DNA of 30,543 nucleotides, taken from positions 1 to 30,543 of the forward strand of contig CALUZE010000002.1 in the NCBI GenBank assembly GCA_944325235.1. Reading direction: 5' to 3'. A program made the position numbers and the translations under genes. Positions 7,701-14,132 of the stretch are shown in pieces; the stretch's first letter is position 1, and each line of letters begins with the position of its first letter. Under the pieces are notes generated by a model that was not told the origin of the DNA, ran no database searches, and saw nothing but the letters and a program-made list of their open reading frames with translations. This stretch comes from an uncultured Elusimicrobiales bacterium (GTDB taxonomy: Bacteria; Elusimicrobiota; Elusimicrobia; Elusimicrobiales; Elusimicrobiaceae).

Positions 7701-8855
7701 CTACTCGTGTTTTAAATCATTCAGAATTTCAGCCGCGGCCCGCTTGGCCACGCCGGGTTCGCCCAAGCTGGCGCGCAGCTTTAACAGCTCCTCGCGCATA
7801 TGGGTCAGCTGCGGCGGGTTTTGAAACATCGCCATCGTTTCGGCCGCCAGGGCGCGGGGGGTGGCTTCGTGCTGGATGAGTTCCTTTACCAGAGGCTTGC
7901 CCGAAAGCAAATTGACCAGCGAAATATACGGCACTTTGATGACCCGTTTGGCAATTTCGTACGTGGGCCAGAACAGCTTGTAGGCCACCACCATCGGAAT
8001 GCCCAACAGGGCATTTTCCAGCGTGGCGGTGCCGGAGCAGGCCAGCAGAAAGTCCATTTCCGAGCGCAGGGCAAAGTGCAGGTCTTTTACGAGGTGGAAA
8101 TTTTCGTGCGGTTTCTCGCCGATTAAATCCAAAAAGACCTGTTCGTCCGCATCCGGCAGCAGGAACATATAGCCGTGCGTGTTGGGAAATTCTTTTAGTA
8201 CCTGCTTATAAGCCTGATAAAAAACGGGGGTCAGCCGCTTGATTTCACCCATGCGGCTGCCGGGCAGCATGCCCAGCTTCCAGGCGTGGTTTTTGCGGTC
8301 GGCAATGTGGTAATCTTTGGGCAGCGGTTGGGGCAGCTGGTCCAAGAGCGGGTTGCCCAAAAACACGGCGTTGCCGCCGAATTTTTTGTGAAATTCCGGC
8401 TCAAACGGATAAATGGTGAACATCTTTTTGGTCAGTACCGCCAAGCGTTTGGCGCGGTACTGGCGGCTGGCCCACACCTGCGGCGTTACGTAGTAGTACG
8501 CCGGAATGTTGCGGTGTTTGGCCATACCCAAAATCTGGTGGTTGAACCCGTAAAAATCCACCACAATAAGCGCCACCGGGTTTTGCGTTTCCATATACTC
8601 CCGGATTTGGTTCATCAGGCGTATCCACAGCGGCATTTTTTTAAGCGGTTCAATAAACCCGCTGGCGCCTTTGCTGGCCAAATCGTACAGGAACACGTCG
8701 CAGACGGCCTGGAGCTGCTTGCCGCCGATGGCGGTCACGCGCACGTCCGGGTCGGCCTCTTTCAAGGCGCGAACCAGCCCGGCGGCGTGAATGTCGCCGG
8801 AGACGTCCCCGGCCACGAGCAAAATGTTTTTGGTAATCGGCGTAATGGTAGACAT
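7701..8855 (-). CDS. lpxB: Lipid-A-disaccharide synthase
   Basis: A 384-residue GT19 glycosyltransferase that joins UDP-2,3-diacylglucosamine and lipid X to form the lipid A disaccharide, at the cytoplasmic face of the inner membrane. Supporting motifs are AGDVSGDIHAAGL at the N-terminus, VDFYGFN, YYYVTPQVWASR, the LGMLPGSRMGEI sequence of the nucleotide-sugar site and CSGTATLENALLGIPMVV. Length is normal. The ATG (8853-8855) overlaps the upstream stop as TAATG, and AAAGGAG is 12 nt upstream. Its presence shows that the organism makes lipid A, so it is a diderm. Confidence 0.96.
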   Translation of the reverse strand: MSTITPITKNILLVAGDVSGDIHAAGLVRALKEADPDVRVTAIGGKQLQAVCDVFLYDLASKGASGFIEPLKKMPLWIRLMNQIREYMETQNPVALIVVDFYGFNHQILGMAKHRNIPAYYYVTPQVWASRQYRAKRLAVLTKKMFTIYPFEPEFHKKFGGNAVFLGNPLLDQLPQPLPKDYHIADRKNHAWKLGMLPGSRMGEIKRLTPVFYQAYKQVLKEFPNTHGYMFLLPDADEQVFLDLIGEKPHENFHLVKDLHFALRSEMDFLLACSGTATLENALLGIPMVVAYKLFWPTYEIAKRVIKVPYISLVNLLSGKPLVKELIQHEATPRALAAETMAMFQNPPQLTHMREELLKLRASLGEPGVAKRAAAEILNDLKHE

Positions 8856-9919
8856 TATTTATCGTCTCCTTTCAAATGGCCGAGCGTCTCGTCAAACACG
8901 GCTTGCGCGGCGCGCGCCACGGTGCTGATGGCCTGCAGCGGTTTGGGTGTGTGCAGGTGCCCCGTTTTGGGAACGTCAAAGCGGTTCATTTTCTCGCAAA
9001 TTTGCAGGGCTAAGTCCAGCGCTTTGGTGCCTTTTTCTCCGCTGGGGGCGGGGGTTTTGGCGGTTTTGATGCAGTCTATAAAGTGCAAAATTTCGGCCGT
9101 GATGGGCAGTTGCTTTTCCACCTTGGGGTAAGTGACGGTGATGTCGTTCATGCTTTCAATGACCGGCTTTTCCTTGCGGTAGGTTTTCACGCGGGCGTTC
9201 ATAAAGTCCACGGACACGTATCCGTCCGGCTGGAACAAATGCATAAAGCGGGCGCGTTCAAAGCTGGCGCGGCTGGCGGTCACATCGGCCACGGCGCCGT
9301 TGGCAAAGTGCAGGCGCACGTTGGCGATATCTTCGTGCGGGGAGAAAATGCTCAGCCCCACGGCGTCCACGCCGACGACTTCGCTGGGCACTAAGGTGTA
9401 GAGCAAATCCAGGTCGTGGATCATCAAATCCAGCACCACACTGATGTTGGCCATACGTCCGTCGTAGGGCCCTTGGCGGGTAATGGTGATAAAACGGGGA
9501 TCTTTGATGTATTTGACGGCTTCCACCACGGCGGGGTTGAAGCGTTCCACATGGCCCACTTGCAGCACCAGCCCGTGGCGTTTGGCGCATTGGATTAAGT
9601 CGCGCGCTTCCTGCATGGTGACGGCAATCGGTTTTTCCACCAGCGTGTGTACGCCGTGTTCCAGGCAGTACATACCGATTTGGTGGTGCAGCGGCGTAGG
9701 GGCCGCTACAATCGCAGCGTCCACTTGCGGGATAAGCTCCTCGGGTTTGGAATAAGGGGTGCAGTTATATTCCCAGGCCAGTTTTTGGGCGCGCATTACG
9801 TCCGGGTCGCACACGCCCACCAGCGTGACGCCTTTCATCTTGGCCAGCGTGCGGGTGTGGAAAGTTCCGATTTTTCCGGCGCCGATGACGCCGAATTTAA
9901 TAGGTTTGTCTTGGGCCAT
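8855..9919 (-). CDS. Gfo/Idh/MocA family NAD(P)-dependent sugar oxidoreductase
   Basis: A 354-residue oxidoreductase with an N-terminal Rossmann fold (GVIGAGKIGTFH, residues 10-21), the family's EKP motif (LVEKPIAVT, E95-K96-P97) and the VGHVERFNP segment at 121-129. It is the first gene of the lpxB operon. Family members next to lpxA/lpxB include GnnA, which oxidises UDP-GlcNAc at C3 on the way to 2,3-diamino lipid A. The partner aminotransferase GnnB is not in this window, so the substrate stays open. GGAGAT lies about 7 nt before the ATG. A minus-strand TATAAT at 9941-9946 with TTGCCC at 9966-9971 (19-nt spacing) may be its promoter. Confidence 0.9.
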   Translation of the reverse strand: MAQDKPIKFGVIGAGKIGTFHTRTLAKMKGVTLVGVCDPDVMRAQKLAWEYNCTPYSKPEELIPQVDAAIVAAPTPLHHQIGMYCLEHGVHTLVEKPIAVTMQEARDLIQCAKRHGLVLQVGHVERFNPAVVEAVKYIKDPRFITITRQGPYDGRMANISVVLDLMIHDLDLLYTLVPSEVVGVDAVGLSIFSPHEDIANVRLHFANGAVADVTASRASFERARFMHLFQPDGYVSVDFMNARVKTYRKEKPVIESMNDITVTYPKVEKQLPITAEILHFIDCIKTAKTPAPSGEKGTKALDLALQICEKMNRFDVPKTGHLHTPKPLQAISTVARAAQAVFDETLGHLKGDDK

Positions 9920-9940
9920 AAAATCATCTCCGTTTAAACT

Positions 9941-9971
9941 ATTATACCTAAATGTCCCCGCTATTGGGCAA
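9941..9971 (-). promoter_or_regulatory. Promoter of oxidoreductase-lpxB-rel operon
   Basis: TATAAT at 9941-9946 (minus) is an exact -10 match 22 nt before the ATG, leaving room for the GGAGAT ribosome site. A partial -35 TTGCCC lies at 9966-9971 with a long 19-nt spacer. It is divergent to the ndk promoter. Confidence 0.6.
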
Positions 9972-9995
9972 AATTCCTTCGCGTTCGTAAAAAGA

Positions 9996-10023
9996 TTGAC
10001 AGGGTTTTTTAGATTGGTATAAT
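9996..10023 (+). promoter_or_regulatory. Consensus sigma-70 promoter of ndk
   Basis: TTGACA (9996-10001), a 16-nt spacer and TATAAT (10018-10023) match both consensus boxes exactly. The predicted start of transcription (about 10029-10032) falls at or just before the first in-frame ATG at 10031. Confidence 0.85.
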
Positions 10024-10030
10024 GTTACAT

Positions 10031-10489
10031 ATGAGATATATGGAAAGAACACTCGTTCTGATTAAACCTGATGCCATTGAAAAACGCATCAGCGGTCTGA
10101 TTTTGGACCGGTTGGATCACCTCGGCCTGCAGATGACCGGGGCCAAAGTGGTTTCGCTGACGGAAGAGTTGGCGCGCGCACACTACAAAAATTTGGAAGG
10201 CAAACCCTTCCTGGAAGAAGTCATCCAGTACATGATGGGTGAATTTAACAACGTGCCGAACCACAAAATTTACGCATTCGTTTTCCAGGGTGAAAACGCC
10301 ATCGCCAAAGTGCGCCAGGAAATCGGCAGCACCAACCCGGAAAAAGCCGCCCCGTGGACGATCCGCGGCAGCTTTGGCCGCTTTATCGGCGATGTAATGC
10401 AGAACTGCGTTCACGCGTCCGGCTCGCCGGAAGATGCGGAAAAAGAAATTGCACTCTGGTTTAAACCCGAAGAGGTCTTGGACCGCTAA
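10031..10489 (+). CDS. ndk: Nucleoside diphosphate kinase
   Basis: NDP kinase transferring the gamma phosphate from NTP to NDP through a phosphohistidine. The core reads MERTLVLIKPDA at the N-terminus, TNPEKAAPWTIRGSFG for nucleotide binding and NCVHASGSPEDAEKEI around the active-site His (H125 counted from the ATG at 10040). Two ATGs in frame are possible, 10031 and 10040. The second matches the usual N-terminus, but the first coincides with the predicted transcription start. No Shine-Dalgarno sequence precedes either. The PWTIRGSFGRFIGDVM stretch departs from the common PGTIRGDF form but keeps the essential Arg and His. The hydrolase gene starts 1 nt after the stop. Confidence 0.95.
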   Translation: MRYMERTLVLIKPDAIEKRISGLILDRLDHLGLQMTGAKVVSLTEELARAHYKNLEGKPFLEEVIQYMMGEFNNVPNHKIYAFVFQGENAIAKVRQEIGSTNPEKAAPWTIRGSFGRFIGDVMQNCVHASGSPEDAEKEIALWFKPEEVLDR

Positions 10490-10490
10490 C

Positions 10491-11357
10491 ATGTTGGGAC
10501 GTTTGTTCAAACACACGTTGCCGGCGGCGTTACTGCTGGTAAGTTTGTTGCCGGCCGTCTGTGCGGCGGCGCCGAAGGAACAATCCGTTTCGCTTTCTAC
10601 GCAGGACGGTTGGAGCCTGGCTGCGCTTTACCGCCCGGCGGACAGCGGGCGCAAAACGGTTGTGTTGCTGCACGACTTGGGCAAAAACAAAGAGGAATTT
10701 TTCACCTTCAAATCCGACCTGGCGCAAGAGGGGTTCGGATATTTGGCGCTGGACTTGCGCGGCTACGGCCAAAGCACCGGCAAAGGCGAGGCCGGTTCGT
10801 TTGCCAAAGAAGGCGTGGATAACGAGTTTAACAAAATGACGCGCGACGTGGACGCGGCGCTGACCTTTCTGAAAAGCAAAGGCGTAACGCCGGATGAAAC
10901 GGTGGTGCTGGGGGCCGGCTTGGGCGCCAATGTGGCGGCCAAGAGCATGAGTTTCTCGCCGGATGTATCGGGCGTGGCGCTCATCAGCCCGACGGCCAAC
11001 ATCCGCGATGTTCTTTCCATTCCGGCCATGCGGCTTTACAAAGGCGATATTCTGATTGCCGCCGGCGCGGCGGACAAAAAAAGTTTTTTGGAAGCCAGCG
11101 TCATCCGCAACGTGGCGTTTTTAAGCGCGGGGGAAGGGAAAGTGACGTTCCTGACCGCGTATGATTTAACTTCGCACGCGATGTTGGACAAATACCTGCG
11201 CCCGACGGTCATCCAGTGGCTCAAAACGCCGCATAAGCCGGAAGTCATCCCGGATGAACCGCTGGAGCCGGAACCGCTGCCCGCGGAAACCACGCCGGGA
11301 ATGATGATTGTTCCGTCCGCCACGGAAGAAGCGTTGGTGCCGTCGGTATTGGAGTAA
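10491..11357 (+). CDS. Exported alpha/beta-hydrolase fold protein, nucleophile Ser replaced by Gly
   Basis: A 288-residue protein with a Sec signal peptide (hydrophobic residues about 10-24, likely cut near AVCA-A) and an alpha/beta-hydrolase domain: VVLLHDLGKN for the oxyanion loop, LALDLRGYGQS, then the nucleophile elbow. The elbow reads VVLGAGLGANVAA, so the usual G-x-S-x-G is G-A-G-L-G with Gly at 143; the codon is GGC. Candidate acid and base (D195 in GAADKK, H229 in LTSHAM) are present. This suggests a binding or scaffold protein rather than a hydrolase. A Pro/Glu-rich tail (about 247-275) follows. It is in an operon with ndk (1-nt gap) and the GH3-like gene (22-nt gap). Confidence 0.85.
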   Translation: MLGRLFKHTLPAALLLVSLLPAVCAAAPKEQSVSLSTQDGWSLAALYRPADSGRKTVVLLHDLGKNKEEFFTFKSDLAQEGFGYLALDLRGYGQSTGKGEAGSFAKEGVDNEFNKMTRDVDAALTFLKSKGVTPDETVVLGAGLGANVAAKSMSFSPDVSGVALISPTANIRDVLSIPAMRLYKGDILIAAGAADKKSFLEASVIRNVAFLSAGEGKVTFLTAYDLTSHAMLDKYLRPTVIQWLKTPHKPEVIPDEPLEPEPLPAETTPGMMIVPSATEEALVPSVLE

Positions 11358-11379
11358 AAAATCCAGTCGGGAGGCTTTT

Positions 11380-12327
11380 ATGAAACCTGCACGCATAGTT
11401 TTCCCCGGTTTTTGGTTTGGCGAAAGTGAACTGCAGGACGCGGTGGCATTAGCCCGCCGCGGCGTGGGCGGGTTTTGCGTATATGGCGGGACGGCCCAGC
11501 AAACGCGCGACTTTACCGCGCGCATGAACGACGCTTCCCCGTACGGGCGGCTGCTCTTTTGCGCCGATATAGACGAAGATTTGAGCGAAATTATTACCGA
11601 CGCACCGCCCCTTCCTTCCAACATTTCCTTGCAGCATTTGCCCGCCTCGCAGGACGCCGCCTACCGCAAAGGCAATTTGATTGCCCGTATGGCCCGCAGT
11701 GTGGGGCTGGATTGGGTGTTGGCCCCGGTGGTGGATTTGGGCTATACCTCGCCCGCATTTTCTGACGTTCCGCTGGCCGTCACTCATTTGACGGGGGATT
11801 TTATTGCCGGGCTTTCCAACGGCGGAGCGCTGAACTGCATTAAATATTTCCCGGGCATTTCGGGCGTGCTGAAAACTTTGGCACAGCTGGAAGACGCCGA
11901 ATTTATGCCCTATAAACACACTTTCCGCCGGGCGGACGCCATTATGCCGTCGGATATGATTTTCCCGAATATTGATAACGATACGCAGGCCATGCTGTCG
12001 GATAAGGTCATTAAAGGCCTGCTTAAAAAGCGGTTAAATTACAAAGGGTGCGTGGTCAGTTTCCCGCTGTTTAAAGGCCGCTTGCACTACGAGGAAGCCA
12101 GCGCCATCAAAATGCTGCACGCCGGGATAGAAGATATTTTGGCGCCCAAAGACGCAAACGGCGTGATTGACGCCATTGAGCGCGAGGCCGACAAAGGCTT
12201 GTTGATGGATGAAATTATCCGCTCGGTTTCCAACCACGAAATGCTGTTAAGCAAAGTGTTTGTGGGGCCGGAACCGGAAGACAGTAAAGACGCGTTTGAA
12301 GCCGCCCAAAACTTTGCGAAGAAGTAA
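11380..12327 (+). CDS. Degenerate glycoside hydrolase family 3-like protein
   Basis: A 315-residue protein resembling the GH3 N-terminal TIM barrel (NagZ type, beta-N-acetylhexosaminidase). Family landmarks are recognisable in order: GVGGFCVYGG (28-37), FCADIDED (60-67), VLAPVVDLGYTSPAF (113-127), IKYFPGISG (154-162) and a C-terminal repeat of the barrel ending KMLHAGIEDILAP. The catalytic parts are lost. The KHFPGHG loop is KYFPGIS, and the nucleophile motif SDD is S227-F-P in GCVVSFPLFKG. There is no signal peptide. GGGAGG precedes the ATG. Function is unknown; peptidoglycan-related binding is conceivable given NagZ ancestry, but this is inference. Confidence 0.75.
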   Translation: MKPARIVFPGFWFGESELQDAVALARRGVGGFCVYGGTAQQTRDFTARMNDASPYGRLLFCADIDEDLSEIITDAPPLPSNISLQHLPASQDAAYRKGNLIARMARSVGLDWVLAPVVDLGYTSPAFSDVPLAVTHLTGDFIAGLSNGGALNCIKYFPGISGVLKTLAQLEDAEFMPYKHTFRRADAIMPSDMIFPNIDNDTQAMLSDKVIKGLLKKRLNYKGCVVSFPLFKGRLHYEEASAIKMLHAGIEDILAPKDANGVIDAIEREADKGLLMDEIIRSVSNHEMLLSKVFVGPEPEDSKDAFEAAQNFAKK

Positions 12328-12345
12328 ACCTGCTTTTTATTATAC

Positions 12346-12372
12346 GCCGCCCTGTTTGGGCGGCTTTTTTAA
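12346..12372 (+). terminator. Terminator of ndk operon
   Basis: GCCGCCC / GGGCGGC stem with a TGTTT loop followed by six T, 19 nt after the stop of the GH3-like gene. Confidence 0.9.
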
Positions 12373-12463
12373 TTCTTTTTTGCATTCCCAGAAAACCGGA
12401 TAAAATGGTTCGGACTGCGCTTTCCCCGGTGGAAAGAGTATCAAGGAAGATGGGCCAGTTGCC

Positions 12464-12552
12464 GGCCCGTTACCCTAGGGCGCGGCCTTGCGGGAACAAA
12501 GTGGCTCCACCAATCATGTTAACGGGCATAGAGAAGGGAACCCAGCCTCTGG
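12464..12552 (+). repeat. Imperfect direct repeat, copy 1
   Basis: Unit of about 90 nt. The last 41 nt (12512-12552, beginning AATCATGTTAACGGGCATAG) match copy 2 at 39 of 41 positions; the first half is more diverged (GGCCCGTTAC...GCGCGGC). Confidence 0.85.
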
Positions 12553-12588
12553 CCCCCAGGGAGCCACAAAAATCACTAATTATATAGT

Positions 12589-12612
12589 CCTTTTTCTGGC
12601 GCCAGAAAAAGG
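12589..12612. repeat. Perfect 24-nt palindrome
   Basis: Two 12-nt arms meet at GGCGCC: CCTTTTTCTGGC followed directly by its reverse complement. It could be a protein-binding site or a cruciform; no T tract follows for termination. Confidence 0.8.
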
Positions 12613-12895
12613 GCGAAAAAGAGCGCCGGCCCAGGGCCCCATAAAAATCACTTCCCAGCGGGAAATTTTATAACTCGCGCGTACCGCGCTCAGACAATAA
12701 AATTTCTTTTCCGCTTGGAAGGCTTTTTATAGGCGTGGCAAAAGGGCCGGATAAAAGGCAAGCGGCAAACGGAAACAGCCACAACAAAGCGGAAATAGCT
12801 CCCTGGGCCCCGCATTTTTTGGTACTTTTGGTTCCCCAAAAAGTATAGGTAAAACTAGTTGCGCTAACGGGTATAGGGTTGAGCGCAGCGGCTCC

Positions 12896-12986
12896 GGGCC
12901 GTTACGTTAGAGCGCGACATATCGGAAACAGTGTGGCCTAAACTAATCATGTTAACGGGCATAGAGAGGGGAACCCAGTCTCTGGG
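12896..12986 (+). repeat. Imperfect direct repeat, copy 2
   Basis: Second copy of the roughly 90-nt unit, with its conserved 41 nt at 12945-12985. It ends 40 nt before the pilin start codon and includes a small CCCAG-TCT-CTGGG hairpin. Confidence 0.85.
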
Positions 12987-13005
12987 CTTGATTTATTTTT
13001 TTTTT

Positions 13006-13047
13006 TTTTTTGATAAATTTTGGCTATGAACAAAATTTATCAAAAAA
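13006..13047 (+). promoter_or_regulatory. 17-bp hairpin holding the pilin start codon in its loop
   Basis: The arm TTTTTTGATAAATTTTG (13006-13022) is perfectly complementary to 13031-13047. The 8-nt loop GCTATGAA contains the ATG (13026-13028). The left arm is the end of a T16 run (12996-13011). No Shine-Dalgarno sequence is present. A role in translation control is inference. Confidence 0.75.
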
Positions 13048-13553
13048 CATTCCCGGCCTTAAAAAACGCCGGATTTACGTTAATAGAGTTGTTAGTGGTC
13101 GTTTTAATTATCGGTATTTTGGCGGCGGTGGCGTTGCCCAAGTATGAACTGGCGGTGGAAAAAGCGCGCGCGGCGGAGCCGCTGAGCGTGCTGAAAAGTT
13201 TACGCGCCGCGCAAGAAATTTATTATATGGCTAACGGTACTTATGCTACTTCATGGGATGAGCTGGATATCAAAATTTCCGAAAGTAAAAATTTTAACTA
13301 TACAATTGGAAATGTGACTTCCCCCTCTTCTCCGGTATTATCAGTAGCCGCTTTCTCCCGAAAAAAGCCTTACCTATTGGCCTACCGTGTATCTATGAGT
13401 GGAACGACGTATAACAGCATTGTGTGTGGCACCAATGAGGGGATGAATGCGGATAAGTTAGCTTACGCCCGGCGGATTTGCATGGCCTTGGGCGCCAATA
13501 CCGCTAAAAATGATTCTGGAGCGGAGACCCCCCGTTGGCCGATTGCGGAATAG
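13026..13553 (+). CDS. Type IV pilin-like protein (prepilin)
   Basis: A 175-residue type IV pilin/pseudopilin. A short basic leader (MNKIYQKTFPALKNAG) precedes the prepilin peptidase site G|FTLIEL with the conserved Glu at +5. The hydrophobic N-terminal helix LLVVVLIIGILAAVALPKY follows, then AAEPLSVLKSLRAAQEIYY, seen in Elusimicrobium-type pilins. Two cysteines (IVCGTNEG and RRICMAL) probably form the C-terminal disulfide loop. I chose the ATG at 13026; a TTG 6 nt earlier is possible. The middle of the gene (about 13250-13450) is clearly more AT-rich than neighbouring genes. No assembly genes are nearby, so it stands alone behind a repeat-rich region. Confidence 0.92.
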   Translation: MNKIYQKTFPALKNAGFTLIELLVVVLIIGILAAVALPKYELAVEKARAAEPLSVLKSLRAAQEIYYMANGTYATSWDELDIKISESKNFNYTIGNVTSPSSPVLSVAAFSRKKPYLLAYRVSMSGTTYNSIVCGTNEGMNADKLAYARRICMALGANTAKNDSGAETPRWPIAE

Positions 13554-13599
13554 TTCTTGGCCGATATTTTTCGGGCTGGGTAACTGCTTTTGGGAAAAA

Positions 13600-13628
13600 A
13601 TCCCGCGCTTTTAAAAGCGCGGGATAAA
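13600..13628. terminator. Bidirectional terminator between pilin and YtxH genes
   Basis: The perfect palindrome TCCCGCGCTTTT/AAAAGCGCGGGA lies between two convergent genes, with an A run before it and a T-rich tail after it. Confidence 0.8.
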
Positions 13629-13642
13629 TTTTAGCGGATAAG

Positions 13643-13993
13643 TTATTCTTCGTCTTTTTTGAATTTCGCGGCAATTTCATCTTTGCGGCGGTTAAATTCT
13701 TTGACGACTTTTTCCTTGCCTTCGCTGATTTTTTCGCGGGCTTCTTCGGCGCGGTCGGACCATTTTTCTTTCAGGTCGGAAGCGCGTTCTTTGATTTTGT
13801 CCTTCAAATCTTCCGCGTGTTCCAACACATATTCCTTTTGTTCTTCATACGTATCGTCCGCCCAGCGTTTGAGTTTGCGGCGGGTGGTTTCGCCTTTGGC
13901 CGGCGCAAACAACACGCCCGCGGCGGCGCCCACAATCGCTCCTAAGATAAAAGCGGCCAATCCTTTTCCGGCACAATCGCATTTATGGCACAT
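13643..13993 (-). CDS. YtxH-like protein with Cys-rich N-terminus
   Basis: A 116-residue small protein. The N-terminus MCHKCDCAGKG carries three cysteines. A Gly/Ala-rich hydrophobic segment (about residues 12-30, AAFILGAIVGAAAGVLFAP) is followed by KGETTRRKL, the hallmark of the YtxH family. The remaining 75 residues are a highly charged helix or coiled coil rich in Glu and Lys. YtxH proteins are stress-associated membrane proteins of unclear mechanism. GGAGGGGG precedes the ATG at 13993, while the longer upstream frame has no ribosome site. A minus-strand TACAAT lies at 14033-14038. The gene is divergent from nfnB. Confidence 0.85.
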   Translation of the reverse strand: MCHKCDCAGKGLAAFILGAIVGAAAGVLFAPAKGETTRRKLKRWADDTYEEQKEYVLEHAEDLKDKIKERASDLKEKWSDRAEEAREKISEGKEKVVKEFNRRKDEIAAKFKKDEE

Positions 13994-14014
13994 ACAATCC
14001 CCCTCCTTTTGCTT

Positions 14015-14070
14015 TGCTATAATGTAATATATATTGTACAACAAAGTAGATAGGAACAACTGCTCCTATC
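14015..14070. promoter_or_regulatory. Divergent control region of ytxH-like gene and nfnBA
   Basis: Plus strand: an extended -10 (TGC-TATAAT, 14015-14023) directed at nfnB. Minus strand: TACAAT (14033-14038) directed at the YtxH gene. An inverted repeat GATAGGA-N8-TCCTATC (14049-14070) lies at the -35 position of the minus promoter and within the plus-strand leader, so it may be an operator or leader hairpin. The operator idea is inference. Confidence 0.5.
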
Positions 14071-14132
14071 CATAGTATAGCTGGAAAATATATTTTTTGC
14101 TCTTGTTATTTTGAATTAGATGGAGGAACCGT

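Larger units (their letters stand above)
12373..13025. other. Non-coding, repeat-rich region upstream of pilin gene
   Basis: About 650 nt with no credible gene on either strand. It contains two copies of a roughly 90-nt imperfect direct repeat, a perfect 24-nt palindrome, an AAATTTTAT/ATAAAATTT inverted repeat (about 12663-12704), and a TACTTTT...AAAAAGTA hairpin near 12823-12845. It ends in a T16 tract just before the pilin start. Open frames of about 60 codons here coincide with the repeats and lack ribosome sites. Confidence 0.7.

Noticed and set aside
12405..12673. Two overlapping plus-strand open frames of about 60 codons upstream of the pilin gene
   Set aside because: They coincide with the direct repeat and palindrome, lack ribosome sites and show no protein-like composition.
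12373..13025. CRISPR array or insertion sequence in the repeat-rich region
   Set aside because: Only two long imperfect repeats at irregular spacing, no short regular repeats with spacers, no transposase and no terminal inverted repeats.
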